Shown here: positions 24,132 to 33,686 of the stretch, one piece after another
Layout: every line of letters starts with the position of its first letter
How positions within the stretch are numbered: the first letter of the stretch is position 1
NCBI RefSeq assembly: GCF_003097635.1
Contig: NZ_QCZI01000010.1
Span: 1-64,000, forward strand
DNA length: 64,000 nucleotides
Direction: 5' to 3'
DNA from: Flavobacterium psychrotolerans
GTDB lineage: Bacteria; Bacteroidota; Bacteroidia; Flavobacteriales; Flavobacteriaceae
Position numbers and translations under genes: made by a program
Notes under the pieces: model-generated
What the model was told of the DNA's origin: nothing
Seen by the model: only the letters and a program-made list of their open reading frames with translations
Databases searched by the model: none

Positions 24132-25235
24132 TTAAATTTTGAATAAAGATTGATACTGATTTACCATCTTGTCGATGTCAAACTGTTCTTTGATTCGGTT
24201 TCTGTTTTGCAAACCTATTTGGCTTCTTAAATCGGAATCATTGATAAGTTGTAATATCATTTGTGCAAACGAAACTTCATTATAAGATTCTACAAGAAAA
24301 GGATAATCTTCACCCAAGGCCTCAATAGCTCCGTTAATTTTAGTGGCAACAACTGGTAAACCTACCGCCATACATTCCAAAATTCCGTTGGGAAGACCTT
24401 CCTTCATGGAGCTAAAAACGCCAATATCAGAGGAAACAAGAAGTTCATAAACATTGGTAACCATTCCGACACAATTTACGGTATCTTCTAAATGATTATC
24501 AGCAATATATTGTTTGATGGTAGATGCGGTATCTCCATCTGACCCCGCCAAGACTAACTCTATGGACTTTGTATTATTAGTTTCAACAATTATTTTCCAA
24601 GCTTTCAAAAGGGTAATATGATCTTTGTAGCCGTGCAAATTAGCTACCATTACCACCCTTATTTTTGATGAAGCAGTAGGGCGGATTTGAAATTCTGGCA
24701 ATACTACTCCGTTATGAAGAATGGAAATAGGACGTTTGGTATAATTTTTTAGAAACAAAGCTCCTTCCAAACTATTCGAAATGATTTCAGTAACAGAATT
24801 TAACGCTTTAACTTCCCAAGTTGTTCCTTGAAACATTCTTCCTTCATCACGTTGGTTCCAAAAAGAAACCTTTGCGCCCGTTAAACGCCAACACCTTGCA
24901 ACGGCAACATTGGGAAGGTAGGTAAAAGGCACTATCACTTGAGGTTTCAAACTTCGAAGGATTCGAATAAACTGGATATTATATCGAATATAATTTAAAA
25001 AAGACCTCAAACTATTTGAAGGCAATAACAACTTAGCGTTAAAACCCGTTAAATGTAAATGAACTCCTGCACTCTCGAAATTTCCCCAATACGATCCTTT
25101 TTTTGAACCAAAAGACAGCACATGGACTTCGTAGCCTCTTTCAACCAATCCTTTAGACAAATAAAGGGCTTGGGTTTCTGCTCCACCTCTTCCGGTATCA
25201 TTTAAAACAATCACTATTCGATTTGGTTGCTTCAT
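24132..25235 (-). CDS. Glycosyltransferase family 4
   Basis: The 367-residue GT-B protein opens RIVIVLNDTGRGGAETQAL and carries a C-terminal SSMKEGLPNGILECMAVGLP segment with the E-x7-E donor-binding pair. It is transcribed from the AsnB-like gene side, 38 bases downstream of it. It is probably a retaining transferase for one sugar in the chain; the sequence does not reveal linkage or donor. Confidence 0.91.
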   Translation of the reverse strand: MKQPNRIVIVLNDTGRGGAETQALYLSKGLVERGYEVHVLSFGSKKGSYWGNFESAGVHLHLTGFNAKLLLPSNSLRSFLNYIRYNIQFIRILRSLKPQVIVPFTYLPNVAVARCWRLTGAKVSFWNQRDEGRMFQGTTWEVKALNSVTEIISNSLEGALFLKNYTKRPISILHNGVVLPEFQIRPTASSKIRVVMVANLHGYKDHITLLKAWKIIVETNNTKSIELVLAGSDGDTASTIKQYIADNHLEDTVNCVGMVTNVYELLVSSDIGVFSSMKEGLPNGILECMAVGLPVVATKINGAIEALGEDYPFLVESYNEVSFAQMILQLINDSDLRSQIGLQNRNRIKEQFDIDKMVNQYQSLFKI

Positions 25236-25273
25236 AAATTTTGTAAAAATTACTCTTTATAATCTGATTCAAA

Positions 25274-27112
25274 TTATTGTTGTTGCATCCATTCCTGCAA
25301 GAAAAGCAATAGCCATTTTTGACCCGCATGATTGCCATTGGCAATTTTCTCTAATGTATCCCGATTGAAATAATCGCTAAAACCGTTTTGCGTGTCCAAC
25401 AAACGCTCTTTTACTTCCGAGTTTTTAGAACCCAAAGAACCAAACCAATCCGTTATGGGAACAGCAAACCCCATTTTTGGTCTATAGACAAACTCCTTTG
25501 AAAAAGAGGATTCGAGGTCTTTTTTTAACAATAGCTTTCCTTCCCAATTTCCGTTTATCTTTTTGATATTGTAAGACTGGGGAATTGTGGCGGCATATTC
25601 TGCTACTTTTATATCTAAAAAAGGAGTACGGGTTTCTAAACTGTGCATCATACTAGCGATATCTACCTTTGTAAGAACGGCTCCTGGCAAATAGGTATTG
25701 AAATCAAGAGCCTGTGCTTTTTGAAAATGTCCAAAAGCTTTACTTTTTTCCATGATTTCCTCCATAAACACACGGTTATTGGTGCTAAAAGAATTGGAAA
25801 TCTCTCTGTTCCAAAGTTGATTGCGGGAGGCATCATCATAATAGTGAGCATAACGAACCCAATCATTGACTGATGCGGTTCGCATGGCAAATTTCTTCGA
25901 ATTCAAACGATTCAGTATTGGATACATCATTTTCTTATGAGCAGGCAAATGCTCGGGTACAGGCGATAAATGCTTATTCCAGCGGGTAGTATAACTTTGA
26001 TAGCCTGCAAACAATTCGTCGGCAGCATCTCCGGTAAGTACCATAGTGACATGTCTGCGAGCCAAACGGCTTACGTACCAAGTGGGAATTGCTGAACTGT
26101 CCCCAAAAGGTTCTCCATAATGCTTTGCCAACTGCGGCAAAATAGATAAGGCATCAGGTTCAACAATTTCTTCGTGATGATCTGTTTTCCAATGTTTTGC
26201 CACCATTCGGGCATATTTCAATTCACTATAATGTTCTTCTTTAAAACCGATACTGAACGTTTTTACCGGTTGTTGCATTTGCTGCGCCATATAGCCCACG
26301 ACGGCACTGCTGTCTATTCCTCCGGATAAGAAAGCTCCAAAAGGAACATCGCTGACCAAATGTGCTTTTACGGATTCTTTAAGAACTTCTGACAAACCTT
26401 CAGCCCATTCCGCTTCGGTTTTAACGCTTCCTTCACGAAACTCCAACTGCCAATACCGTTTTATTTCTAAAATAGTTCCGTCGTTTTTTACGCGCATCCA
26501 ATGTGCTGGAGGCAATTTATGGGCTTGGCTATAAATAGTGTTAGGCGCAGGTATATATTGAAATTGAAGATACTGGTCTAATGCTACCAAATTCGTACTC
26601 CAATCTATTCCCTTAACCTTTTTTAAGACCTGCAATTCGGAGGCAAAACAAAAAATCCCTGATGTAACAGCATAAACAAGAGGCTTGATGCCAAAATGGT
26701 CGCGAGCAATAAAAAGCTCTTTTTTATTGTTATCTAAAATGGCAAAGGCAAACATCCCCCGTAATTTAGTGACGCAATCCGTTCCCCATTCTTCATAGGC
26801 GTGTACGATTGCTTCGGTATCGGAGTGGGTTTTAAAGCGATGCCCTTTTTGCAACAGGACAGCGCGCAACTCCAGATAATTGTATATTTCGCCATTAAAC
26901 GTAATCCAGATTGTTTGATCTTCGTTGCAAAGCGGTTGCTTTCCGCCTTCCAAATCAATAATGGAAAGCCGACGGTGTCCAATACCCATGTTTCCTGAAA
27001 CGTAAAACCCGGAACCGTCAGGACCCCGGTGACTCAAGGCATCCGTCATTTTTTCGATTTCGGTTTGTTCTACTGCAACTGACTTACGTATTAATCCTGC
27101 TATTCCGCACAT
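25274..27112 (-). CDS. asnB: Asparagine synthase (glutamine-hydrolysing)-type amidotransferase
   Basis: This 612-residue protein starts MCGIAG, giving the processed N-terminal Cys2 nucleophile of class II glutaminase domains. It also has SHRGPDG, FNGEIYN and, in the synthetase half, the SGGIDS ATP-binding loop at 263-268. Biochemically it uses glutamine and ATP to amidate a carboxylate. In polysaccharide loci such proteins often amidate hexuronic acids (WbpS-type). With UDP-GlcA, UDP-GalA and probable UDP-GalNAcA pathways encoded nearby, amidation of a uronic acid is the more likely role here (inference), though true asparagine synthesis cannot be excluded. Confidence 0.9.
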   Translation of the reverse strand: MCGIAGLIRKSVAVEQTEIEKMTDALSHRGPDGSGFYVSGNMGIGHRRLSIIDLEGGKQPLCNEDQTIWITFNGEIYNYLELRAVLLQKGHRFKTHSDTEAIVHAYEEWGTDCVTKLRGMFAFAILDNNKKELFIARDHFGIKPLVYAVTSGIFCFASELQVLKKVKGIDWSTNLVALDQYLQFQYIPAPNTIYSQAHKLPPAHWMRVKNDGTILEIKRYWQLEFREGSVKTEAEWAEGLSEVLKESVKAHLVSDVPFGAFLSGGIDSSAVVGYMAQQMQQPVKTFSIGFKEEHYSELKYARMVAKHWKTDHHEEIVEPDALSILPQLAKHYGEPFGDSSAIPTWYVSRLARRHVTMVLTGDAADELFAGYQSYTTRWNKHLSPVPEHLPAHKKMMYPILNRLNSKKFAMRTASVNDWVRYAHYYDDASRNQLWNREISNSFSTNNRVFMEEIMEKSKAFGHFQKAQALDFNTYLPGAVLTKVDIASMMHSLETRTPFLDIKVAEYAATIPQSYNIKKINGNWEGKLLLKKDLESSFSKEFVYRPKMGFAVPITDWFGSLGSKNSEVKERLLDTQNGFSDYFNRDTLEKIANGNHAGQKWLLLFLQEWMQQQ

Positions 27113-27136
27113 AAACTACTTTGTTGAATAAATATA

Positions 27137-28402
27137 TTAAAGTATTATTCTTTCCGATTTACTTAAGGTCTTAACGTTTAATATTCCAAAATCACGACGA
27201 TCATTATTTTCATCAAAAATATCCGTTATTTCAAAATCAAAAACACTATCATTCCATAACCACTCTTCTTTGCTAGAATGAGCTCCAATAGCCAAAGTGT
27301 AAATTCCTGGACGCAAGATGGATGGGGAAATAACAAACCTAGAAATAAAATTTCCGTTCTGAAATAAATGTTCTGGAACATCGTGCATACTAAACAAACG
27401 GTTGCCATCTTTAAAAAGACTAAACAAAATCCGAATTGGATTTTTACAAGAGGAATGGGCATGAACGTCTAAAGAAATTTCATTCTGAGGCGCTATATGA
27501 ATGTAATCTTTAAATGGATCACTATTGTTAATCAAAATATTGGTAATAGAAATAGAAGTGTTTAAGGGTCCATCAAATCGAATGGTGTCTAACGTCCTTA
27601 ATAAATTCAAATTCAAAGAAGCGTACTTGGCTAAAACTTCGTGAATAGTGCCATCCCCAACAATAGATCCGTTCTGGAGTAAAATACCGGTTCTGCAAAG
27701 ACTGGATAAGGAACCTAAATTGTGACTTACAAATAAAACGGTACGTCCTTCTTTAGAACTGACATCATTCATTTTACCCAAACATTTTTTTTGAAATTCG
27801 GCATCCCCAACGGATAAGACTTCATCTATAATTAAAATCTCACTTTCTAAATGTGCCGCAACGGCAAAAGCGAGACGAACATACATTCCGGAGGAATACC
27901 TTTTAACTGGAGTATCGATATACCGTTCAACACCAGAAAAATCTACAATTTCATCAAACTTTCTGGCTATTTCTTTTTTGCTCATACCGAGTATGGCGCC
28001 ATTAAGATAAATATTTTCTCGACCCGTCATCTCAGGATGAAATCCAGTCCCCACTTCTAACAAGGAGGCAATTCTTCCTTTCGTATATATTTTTCCAGTA
28101 GTTGGTTTTGTAACTTTGCTTAAAAGTTTAAGAAGTGTACTTTTCCCTGCTCCATTCCTTCCAATAATCCCAACGACATCTCCCTGATTAATTTCAAAAT
28201 TCAAATCCCTCAATGACCACACATAGTCACTTTCTCCTTTTATTGATCTGTCGTTTGCTTCTCCTATTTTCAAATAGGGATCTTCCTTCCCTCTAATTTG
28301 ACTCCACCATCGGTTCAAATCGTGTGATAAAGTTCCAGTTCCTACATTACCCAATCGGTACTGCTTTGATATATTTTCTGCTTTAATAACTATATTTGAC
28401 AT
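27137..28402 (-). CDS. wzt: Wzt-type ABC transporter ATPase with C-terminal glycan-recognition domain
   Basis: The 421-residue protein has Walker A GRNGAGKST at 81-89, the signature YSSGM at 169-173 and Walker B ILIIDE at 189-194. A C-terminal extension of about 170 residues (250-421) resembles the beta-sandwich domain of Wzt proteins that recognise a modified chain end. It pairs with the permease at 28414, 11 bases upstream, to export a lipid-linked polysaccharide across the inner membrane. The extension implies chain-end recognition, as in O8/O9a systems. The MBOAT, DUF1919 or formyltransferase-like genes could supply such a modification, but this is speculation. Confidence 0.93.
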   Translation of the reverse strand: MSNIVIKAENISKQYRLGNVGTGTLSHDLNRWWSQIRGKEDPYLKIGEANDRSIKGESDYVWSLRDLNFEINQGDVVGIIGRNGAGKSTLLKLLSKVTKPTTGKIYTKGRIASLLEVGTGFHPEMTGRENIYLNGAILGMSKKEIARKFDEIVDFSGVERYIDTPVKRYSSGMYVRLAFAVAAHLESEILIIDEVLSVGDAEFQKKCLGKMNDVSSKEGRTVLFVSHNLGSLSSLCRTGILLQNGSIVGDGTIHEVLAKYASLNLNLLRTLDTIRFDGPLNTSISITNILINNSDPFKDYIHIAPQNEISLDVHAHSSCKNPIRILFSLFKDGNRLFSMHDVPEHLFQNGNFISRFVISPSILRPGIYTLAIGAHSSKEEWLWNDSVFDFEITDIFDENNDRRDFGILNVKTLSKSERIIL

Positions 28403-28413
28403 ATTCTTTAAAA

Positions 28414-29265
28414 TTAAACGGTATCGATAAAATTCTTTTCTACCTTGTTAAACACAATAATACCCATGATTAAAATTACAATTGATACCACCGTACCATA
28501 AACCAACATGGACATTTCAAAAGCTCCCGTTCCCAAAAACGCATAACGGAAACATTCAAAAATAGCGGTCAAAGGATTAAGCAACAAGATAAACTTGTAT
28601 TTTTCTGGTATAGATGACAAGGGATACACAACGGGTGTGGCATACATAAATAATTGAATTCCAAAAGAAATCAAATAACTTAAATCCTTATATTTTGTGG
28701 TCATGGAAGAAATAATCATTCCCAATCCTAAGGCTAAAATCGCCATCAAAAAGAGTAGAAAAGGAGTCAATAACACATAGGCATTAGGATATACATTTCC
28801 TTGAACAAAGAAATAATACAATAAAACGGCAATAAAAATGGAGAATTGCACACCAAATTTTATCATTCCAGAAACCACTAATGAAAGTGGCATAATTAAC
28901 CTTGGAAAATAAACTTTTCCAAAAATATTGGCGTTCGTGGTAAAAACAGAGGCCGTTTTGGTCAATGTTTCCGAGAAATACCCCCAAATAGATACGCCCG
29001 CCAAATAAAACACTATTTTAGGAGATTCATCTGTAGATATTTTGGCCAAATTCCCAAAAATAATAACATACATTATAGTGGTAAGCAAGGGCTGTATAAT
29101 AAACCACAAGGGACCTAAAATTGTCTGCTTATAAAAGGTTACAAAGTCTCTTTTTACAAACATAAATAGAAGATCCTTGTATCTCCATACTTCATCGAGA
29201 TTCAATTTAAAAATCGAGGTCTCTGAACTGATGACCTCAGTCCATTTTTGTTGATTGTTTTCCAT
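28414..29265 (-). CDS. wzm: Wzm-type ABC-2 polysaccharide export permease
   Basis: The 283-residue membrane protein has six hydrophobic segments and the ABC-2 polysaccharide-export pattern: an N-terminal RYKDLLFMFVKRDFVTFYKQT coupling-type segment and QTILGPLWFIIQPLLTT. It is encoded directly before the Wzt ATPase and forms the membrane channel with it. It moves undecaprenyl-pyrophosphate-linked glycan from cytoplasm to periplasm, so the locus has an ABC route in addition to the Wzx route at 57531. Confidence 0.93.
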   Translation of the reverse strand: MENNQQKWTEVISSETSIFKLNLDEVWRYKDLLFMFVKRDFVTFYKQTILGPLWFIIQPLLTTIMYVIIFGNLAKISTDESPKIVFYLAGVSIWGYFSETLTKTASVFTTNANIFGKVYFPRLIMPLSLVVSGMIKFGVQFSIFIAVLLYYFFVQGNVYPNAYVLLTPFLLFLMAILALGLGMIISSMTTKYKDLSYLISFGIQLFMYATPVVYPLSSIPEKYKFILLLNPLTAIFECFRYAFLGTGAFEMSMLVYGTVVSIVILIMGIIVFNKVEKNFIDTV

Positions 29266-29306
29266 TAAATTATTTTTATTGTCATTTTTAATTTTTATTC
29301 ACAGTC

Positions 29307-30428
29307 CTATTCAAAACCATTAATTACCTTTACCACCTTTTCTACATCTTTTACAGTTAGAACAGCACTCATAGGTAAGCTCAAAACCTCTTGATGAATC
29401 GTATTGGTAATTGGAAAATCCAAATAATTCAAATGCTTGTAAGCCCTCTGTTTATTTGGAGCAATAGGATAATGAATCAACGTTTGTATTCCGTTTTTAG
29501 CTAGATATTCTTGCAATTGGTCTCTTTTGGGATGACGAATCACAAACAAATGCCAAACATGTTCTTCGTTGTCGTCAAATTTAAAAGAAGTGTTGCTTGG
29601 AAAAGGCAAAATAACCTGGGGGTTCTTTATTTCGTTAAGATACCGTGACGCGATTTGCCTTCTGTATTGGTTTTCTTGGTCAAGATATTTTAATTTGATG
29701 TCCAAAAAGGCGGCCTGTATTTCGTCCAATCGGCTATTTAATCCTTGGTATTCATTGACATATTTTTTTCTGCTACCGTAATTCCCCAATGCTCTTATGA
29801 CTTCCGCCAGTTTGTCATCGTCAGTCGTTACGGCACCCGCATCGCCCAAAGCACCCAAGTTTTTGCCCGGATAAAAACTAAAACCGGCGGCATCGCCTAA
29901 AGCGCCTGTCTTTATTCCGTTGTATTCGGCTCCAATGGCTTGTGCATTGTCTTCAATGATTTTTAGATTGTATTTCTTCGCTAAAGCAACCAAAGATTCG
30001 TTCCAGCAAACCTGACCATAAAGATGCACCACCATGATGGCTCTCGTTTTGTCGGTAAGGTGCTTTTCTAATAGATCAATATCGAGGTTATAATTGGAAA
30101 GATTGGGCTCCACTAAAACGGGTTTCAATTTATTGTCCGTGATGGCAAGAAGCGAAGCGATATAAGTGTTTGCAGGAACCAGTATCTCGTCTCCTGCTTT
30201 CATAAAACCCAATTCAATATACCCTTTAAGGATCAAACGGAGCGCATCCAAACCGTTTCCTACTCCAATTGCATTGGACGAACCTATGTAAGAAGCTAAA
30301 TTTTTCTCAAACCCTTTAGTCTTTTCTCCCATCAAATACCAACCTGAATCAATGACTTCCGAGGCGGCTTGTTTCAGCTCGTCTGCATATTGTGCATTGA
30401 TTTTTTGAAGGTCTAAAAATGGAATCAT
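29307..30428 (-). CDS. DegT/DnrJ/EryC1 sugar aminotransferase, FdtB-like
   Basis: The 373-residue PLP enzyme has EDNAQAIGA (Asp160 binds the PLP ring nitrogen) and [12 protein letters not shown] with Lys189 as the expected Schiff-base lysine. Close relatives FdtB and QdtB put an amino group on C3 of dTDP-3-keto-6-deoxyhexose. The adjacent FdtA-like cupins and rmlB support this: RmlB makes dTDP-4-keto-6-deoxyglucose, the cupin moves the keto group to C3, and this enzyme aminates it with glutamate. The product would be dTDP-Fuc3N or dTDP-Qui3N; which depends on the cupin's stereochemistry and is not readable here. Confidence 0.9.
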   Translation of the reverse strand: MIPFLDLQKINAQYADELKQAASEVIDSGWYLMGEKTKGFEKNLASYIGSSNAIGVGNGLDALRLILKGYIELGFMKAGDEILVPANTYIASLLAITDNKLKPVLVEPNLSNYNLDIDLLEKHLTDKTRAIMVVHLYGQVCWNESLVALAKKYNLKIIEDNAQAIGAEYNGIKTGALGDAAGFSFYPGKNLGALGDAGAVTTDDDKLAEVIRALGNYGSRKKYVNEYQGLNSRLDEIQAAFLDIKLKYLDQENQYRRQIASRYLNEIKNPQVILPFPSNTSFKFDDNEEHVWHLFVIRHPKRDQLQEYLAKNGIQTLIHYPIAPNKQRAYKHLNYLDFPITNTIHQEVLSLPMSAVLTVKDVEKVVKVINGFE

Positions 30429-30464
30429 AACTGATGCTAAAGAAAAATGCTATTGAAATCCCAA

Positions 30465-31400
30465 CTAATTGAAGCTTTTGAAAAACTCGGTTTTAACACT
30501 AATGTCACAACCAATGCTTTCTTTAAATTCACACAACCCGAAATTAGGGATAGAGTTTTTTGTGGAAGGCCCAATATCAACAATTTCTATCCCTTGGGTT
30601 TTATAATATTGAAACAAATTGTAGGACAAGAAATTCATCGTTTTAAATTCGGAATACTGGGATAAATCGCCCCAATAAACCACTTGTACCACTTTTGGGC
30701 TAACGTGAAAAACGATGGCGGCACCAATGGCATGATCCTCTTTTTTTACGATGAAAAAATCAATCGGGATGACAGACATCGTTGTTGCAACAGATTCCCA
30801 AGTCATGTGGAGCGGAAATCCTTTTTCCTTTCTGTTTTGGGCGATAATGCGATATGCTTCTTGGCCTTTTTCAGCATCAATTTTTTCGAAAATCAAATCC
30901 GACTGCAAGGCTTTTTTAAAATTTTTTTTAGCATTGTTCCAAATGGTAGCCTGATAATCACCCTCTAATTTATGGGTAGAAAATTGATAATTAAGCTCCA
31001 TGTTTGTTGTGCCATAACCCGCTCTATGTAAGCAATTACAAACCTTATTTAAAAAGTTTTCTTTATAAAAAAAGGGTGGGGATACTATTTTGATTCCTTG
31101 AATTTTTTTTGTTTTAGCCCATTGCTCCAAAACTTCTAAAGCGGCATCTATTTGCTGTAAACGGATTTCCTCATTAACATATTCAAAACCGCCAAAAGGA
31201 GCAGAAAATGGAGAATTCAAGATGTTTTCCTTTAATCCAAAAATAATTCCAAGCCTGATTTTGGTGTCCCTAAAAATGAGATGAAAAATTGAATCGCATT
31301 TATGGCCGTTTAATGAATTAAAGGCTGCCGCATTAAAGCAATGGAATGGCCTTGAAAATACAGCATCATAATAGGTTGAATCTACTTCAATGATTTCCAT
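30465..31400 (-). CDS. FemAB/GNAT-like acyltransferase
   Basis: This 311-residue protein has the double-GNAT layout of FemAB-type or 'Acetyltransf_6' proteins. The first half ends with 'TNMELNYQF', then comes an aligned segment WNNAKKNFKKALQS and a second half with AIVFHVSPKVVQVVYWGDL followed by a GIEIVDIGPS turn. It sits between the aminotransferase and the first FdtA-like gene, overlapping the latter by 19 bases (31382-31400). The likely task is N-acylation of the 3-amino-sugar made by its neighbours, taking the place of the LbH acetyltransferase FdtC or QdtC of known pathways. The acyl donor is unknown. Confidence 0.7.
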   Translation of the reverse strand: MEIIEVDSTYYDAVFSRPFHCFNAAAFNSLNGHKCDSIFHLIFRDTKIRLGIIFGLKENILNSPFSAPFGGFEYVNEEIRLQQIDAALEVLEQWAKTKKIQGIKIVSPPFFYKENFLNKVCNCLHRAGYGTTNMELNYQFSTHKLEGDYQATIWNNAKKNFKKALQSDLIFEKIDAEKGQEAYRIIAQNRKEKGFPLHMTWESVATTMSVIPIDFFIVKKEDHAIGAAIVFHVSPKVVQVVYWGDLSQYSEFKTMNFLSYNLFQYYKTQGIEIVDIGPSTKNSIPNFGLCEFKESIGCDISVKTEFFKSFN

Positions 31401-31801
31401 TCCAGATAATTATCGTAGTTTCTAAAATAATCGCTTTCGTCATATTCTGTTGAAGCCAATACAAAACAAATGGATCCGCTTGAAAAATTATTCAACTCTC
31501 TCCACAACCCTGCAGGCAGATACACGCCTATATTGGGTCTGGATAAATGAAACGTTCTTTTGACATTGCCGTCATCCACAATCAAATCAAAACTTCCGCT
31601 CAAGGCAATAATGAGTTGCTGTAAATCTTTATGTCCATGTCCCCCTCTGCTGATGCCTCCCGGAATATCGTATAAATAATAAATCCTTTTCACGTCAAAC
31701 GGCACTTCGACACCATTGCTTACGGCAGTCAAATTACCATTAATCTGATGATTTTTGGGTAAGGTAATGATGGAACAATCATATACAGTGGATGCATTCA
31801 T
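31382..31801 (-). CDS. FdtA/QdtA-like sugar 3,4-ketoisomerase, HxH type
   Basis: The 139-residue cupin has VPFDVKRIYYLYDIPGG followed by RGGHGHKDLQQ, with His55 and His57 in the H-x-H arrangement of FdtA and QdtA, and ALSGSFDLIVDDG later. It should convert dTDP-4-keto-6-deoxyglucose to the 3-keto isomer for amination by the DegT enzyme at 29307. It is the better isomerase candidate of the two cupins because it keeps both histidines. A repeat element separates it from the second cupin. Confidence 0.87.
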   Translation of the reverse strand: MNASTVYDCSIITLPKNHQINGNLTAVSNGVEVPFDVKRIYYLYDIPGGISRGGHGHKDLQQLIIALSGSFDLIVDDGNVKRTFHLSRPNIGVYLPAGLWRELNNFSSGSICFVLASTEYDESDYFRNYDNYLEWKSLK

Positions 31802-31900
31802 GGGTGATGCTATTTATTATTTAGCAAACTATTTAGGGTGGAATTAAAAAAAATAAGGTGATTATTTTTTAGGCTCTAATGAAAACATTTTGAGATCTTA

Positions 31901-32019
31901 CCACATAGATTCATATAAAATAAGCTTTTTTCTATAAAATACATTTCAAACAGAGCCATTGTAGTCTAAAATAGAGCAAAGCGACTTGTTTGGCAAAGTT
32001 TTTCTATGTTTCTATGTGG
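31901..32019 (+). repeat. CCACATAG palindromic repeat (copy e)
   Basis: This 119-base element begins CCACATAGATTCATATA and ends CTATGTTTCTATGTGG. Its left arm is more decayed than in other copies. It fills most of the gap 31802-32129, between two FdtA-like paralogues, and the rest of that gap shows no gene. It is about 17 kb from the other copies, so the family is not limited to the left cluster. Confidence 0.7.
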
Positions 32020-32129
32020 TTAAAAAATTTATTTAGATTATTAGTATTCAAAAAAGAATAATCGAATTCAGATTTAAAATTCAATTGTAACAAAAAAATT
32101 ATTCTATTTTATGAATTGGAACTATTCTA

Positions 32130-32555
32130 TTAGTATAAATCGCTAAATTGTTGGTAATCCCGAATATAGTCTTCCTCGGCAAAATCATAATTGGAGAGAT
32201 GGACTGAAACCGCATTGGTAGAAAAATTTTCAAGGTGACGCCAGTGTAAAGCTGGAATATAAAGGCCGAAATAAGATCTATTCAGACAAAATTTAGATTC
32301 ATTCCCGTCAGGATCGATTACTACAATGTCAAGACTTCCGCTGATGGCGATGATAATTTCCTGCTGGTTTTTGAAAGCATGTCCGCCCCGAATCTCTCCA
32401 CCTGGAACATCATAAATCCAGAAAACCCGTTTGATATCAAAGGGGATTTGATCTGAATTTTGTACAAACGACAGATTTCCCATAACCTCATTAGGCTCAT
32501 TGATCTTAGGCAATGAAATAATTTGAGGCTTTGAAAAATCATTTATGGAGTGCAT
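32130..32555 (-). CDS. FdtA/WxcM-like cupin, HAF type
   Basis: This 141-residue cupin is a paralogue of the protein at 31382: IPFDIKRVFWIYDVPGG, then RGGHAFKNQQE and AISGSLDIVVIDPDG. It keeps His59, but Phe61 stands where FdtA/QdtA enzymes have a second histidine. Proteins with this HAF variant are common in Bacteroidetes sugar loci. It could be a ketoisomerase with other stereochemistry, an epimerase, or a partner subunit. The gene begins 53 bases downstream of rmlB, so it is the first step after RmlB in transcription order. Confidence 0.83.
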   Translation of the reverse strand: MHSINDFSKPQIISLPKINEPNEVMGNLSFVQNSDQIPFDIKRVFWIYDVPGGEIRGGHAFKNQQEIIIAISGSLDIVVIDPDGNESKFCLNRSYFGLYIPALHWRHLENFSTNAVSVHLSNYDFAEEDYIRDYQQFSDLY

Positions 32556-32608
32556 TTTGAAAGGAATTAAAGATTATAAAAGTATCAGACACAATCTTCC
32601 GATAAACA

Positions 32609-33655
32609 TTATTCATACTGGCTCTCGTAATATTTTTGATAATTGCCACTGGTCACATTATTTAACCATGTTGAATTTTCCAAATACCAATCTATGGTCT
32701 GTTCCAACCCTTCTTCAAAAGTCACGGACGGTTTCCAGCCCAAGGTTTGGTTAATTTTATTGGCGTCAATGGCATAACGCAAATCATGCCCAGGTCGGTC
32801 CTTTACATAAGTGATTAATTTTTCGGAAGTCCCTAGGGCTTTACCTAGTTTTTGGTCCATCTTTTGGCATAATAATTTCACCAAATCAATGTTTTGCCAT
32901 TCATTGAACCCCCCAATATTATAGGTTTCGTGATTTTGGCCATCATGAAAAACCAAATCAATGGCAACCGCATGATCCTTTACGAACAACCAATCTCGGG
33001 TATATTTTCCGTCACCATAAACAGGTAACGGTTTGTCGTTGATAATATTATGTATCAAAAGCGGAATCAATTTTTCTGGAAAATGATTGGGTCCATAATT
33101 ATTGGAACAATTCGAGATGACATAGGGCAAACCGTAAGTTTCCCCGTAAGCCCTTACGAAATGGTCTGAACTTGCTTTAGAAGCAGAATAAGGAGAATTT
33201 GGTGCATAAGGAGTCGTTTCGGTAAACAAACCCGTAGCGCCCAAGGTGCCATAAACCTCATCCGTACTGACATGATAGAACCGTTTGCCCTCAAATTGAT
33301 TAAGCCAGATTTCTTTTGCGGCATGCAATAAATTCATGGTACCAATCACGTTGGTCTTCACAAAAGACAGCGGATCCGTGATCGAACGATCCACATGGGA
33401 TTCTGCTGCCAAATGAATCACGGCATCAAATTGTTCCTTTTGAAAAAGGGCGTTGATAAAATCCGCATCAACAATGTCTCCTTTAACGAAGGTATAATTC
33501 GGTTCATCTTGGATATCAGCAATGTTTTCTAAATTCCCTGCATAGGTCAGCGCATCCAAATTGAAAATTTGGTACTGAGGATAATTTTTTACGAATCTTC
33601 TAACAACGTGTGAGCCAATAAATCCTGCCCCTCCTGTGATTAGTATTTTTTTCAT
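32609..33655 (-). CDS. rmlB: dTDP-glucose 4,6-dehydratase
   Basis: The 348-residue extended SDR has GGAGFIGSH at 7-15, the STDEVYG dehydratase motif (with the Thr-Asp-Glu triad) and YSASKASSDHFVRAY with the YxxxK pair, all typical of RmlB. It makes dTDP-4-keto-6-deoxy-D-glucose from dTDP-glucose in the cytosol. No rmlA, rmlC or rmlD is in the window, so this gene appears to feed the 3-amino-sugar branch encoded just downstream. It is the first gene after the antiterminator, 131 bases away. Confidence 0.95.
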   Translation of the reverse strand: MKKILITGGAGFIGSHVVRRFVKNYPQYQIFNLDALTYAGNLENIADIQDEPNYTFVKGDIVDADFINALFQKEQFDAVIHLAAESHVDRSITDPLSFVKTNVIGTMNLLHAAKEIWLNQFEGKRFYHVSTDEVYGTLGATGLFTETTPYAPNSPYSASKASSDHFVRAYGETYGLPYVISNCSNNYGPNHFPEKLIPLLIHNIINDKPLPVYGDGKYTRDWLFVKDHAVAIDLVFHDGQNHETYNIGGFNEWQNIDLVKLLCQKMDQKLGKALGTSEKLITYVKDRPGHDLRYAIDANKINQTLGWKPSVTFEEGLEQTIDWYLENSTWLNNVTSGNYQKYYESQYE

Positions 33656-33686
33656 TGTTCTATTATTATTACTAGTTCCAGTTTTT

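Noticed and set aside
25643..26998. Several antisense and out-of-frame frames in the asnB region
   Set aside because: All lie wholly within the asnB coding sequence, whose own frame has complete glutaminase and synthetase motifs.
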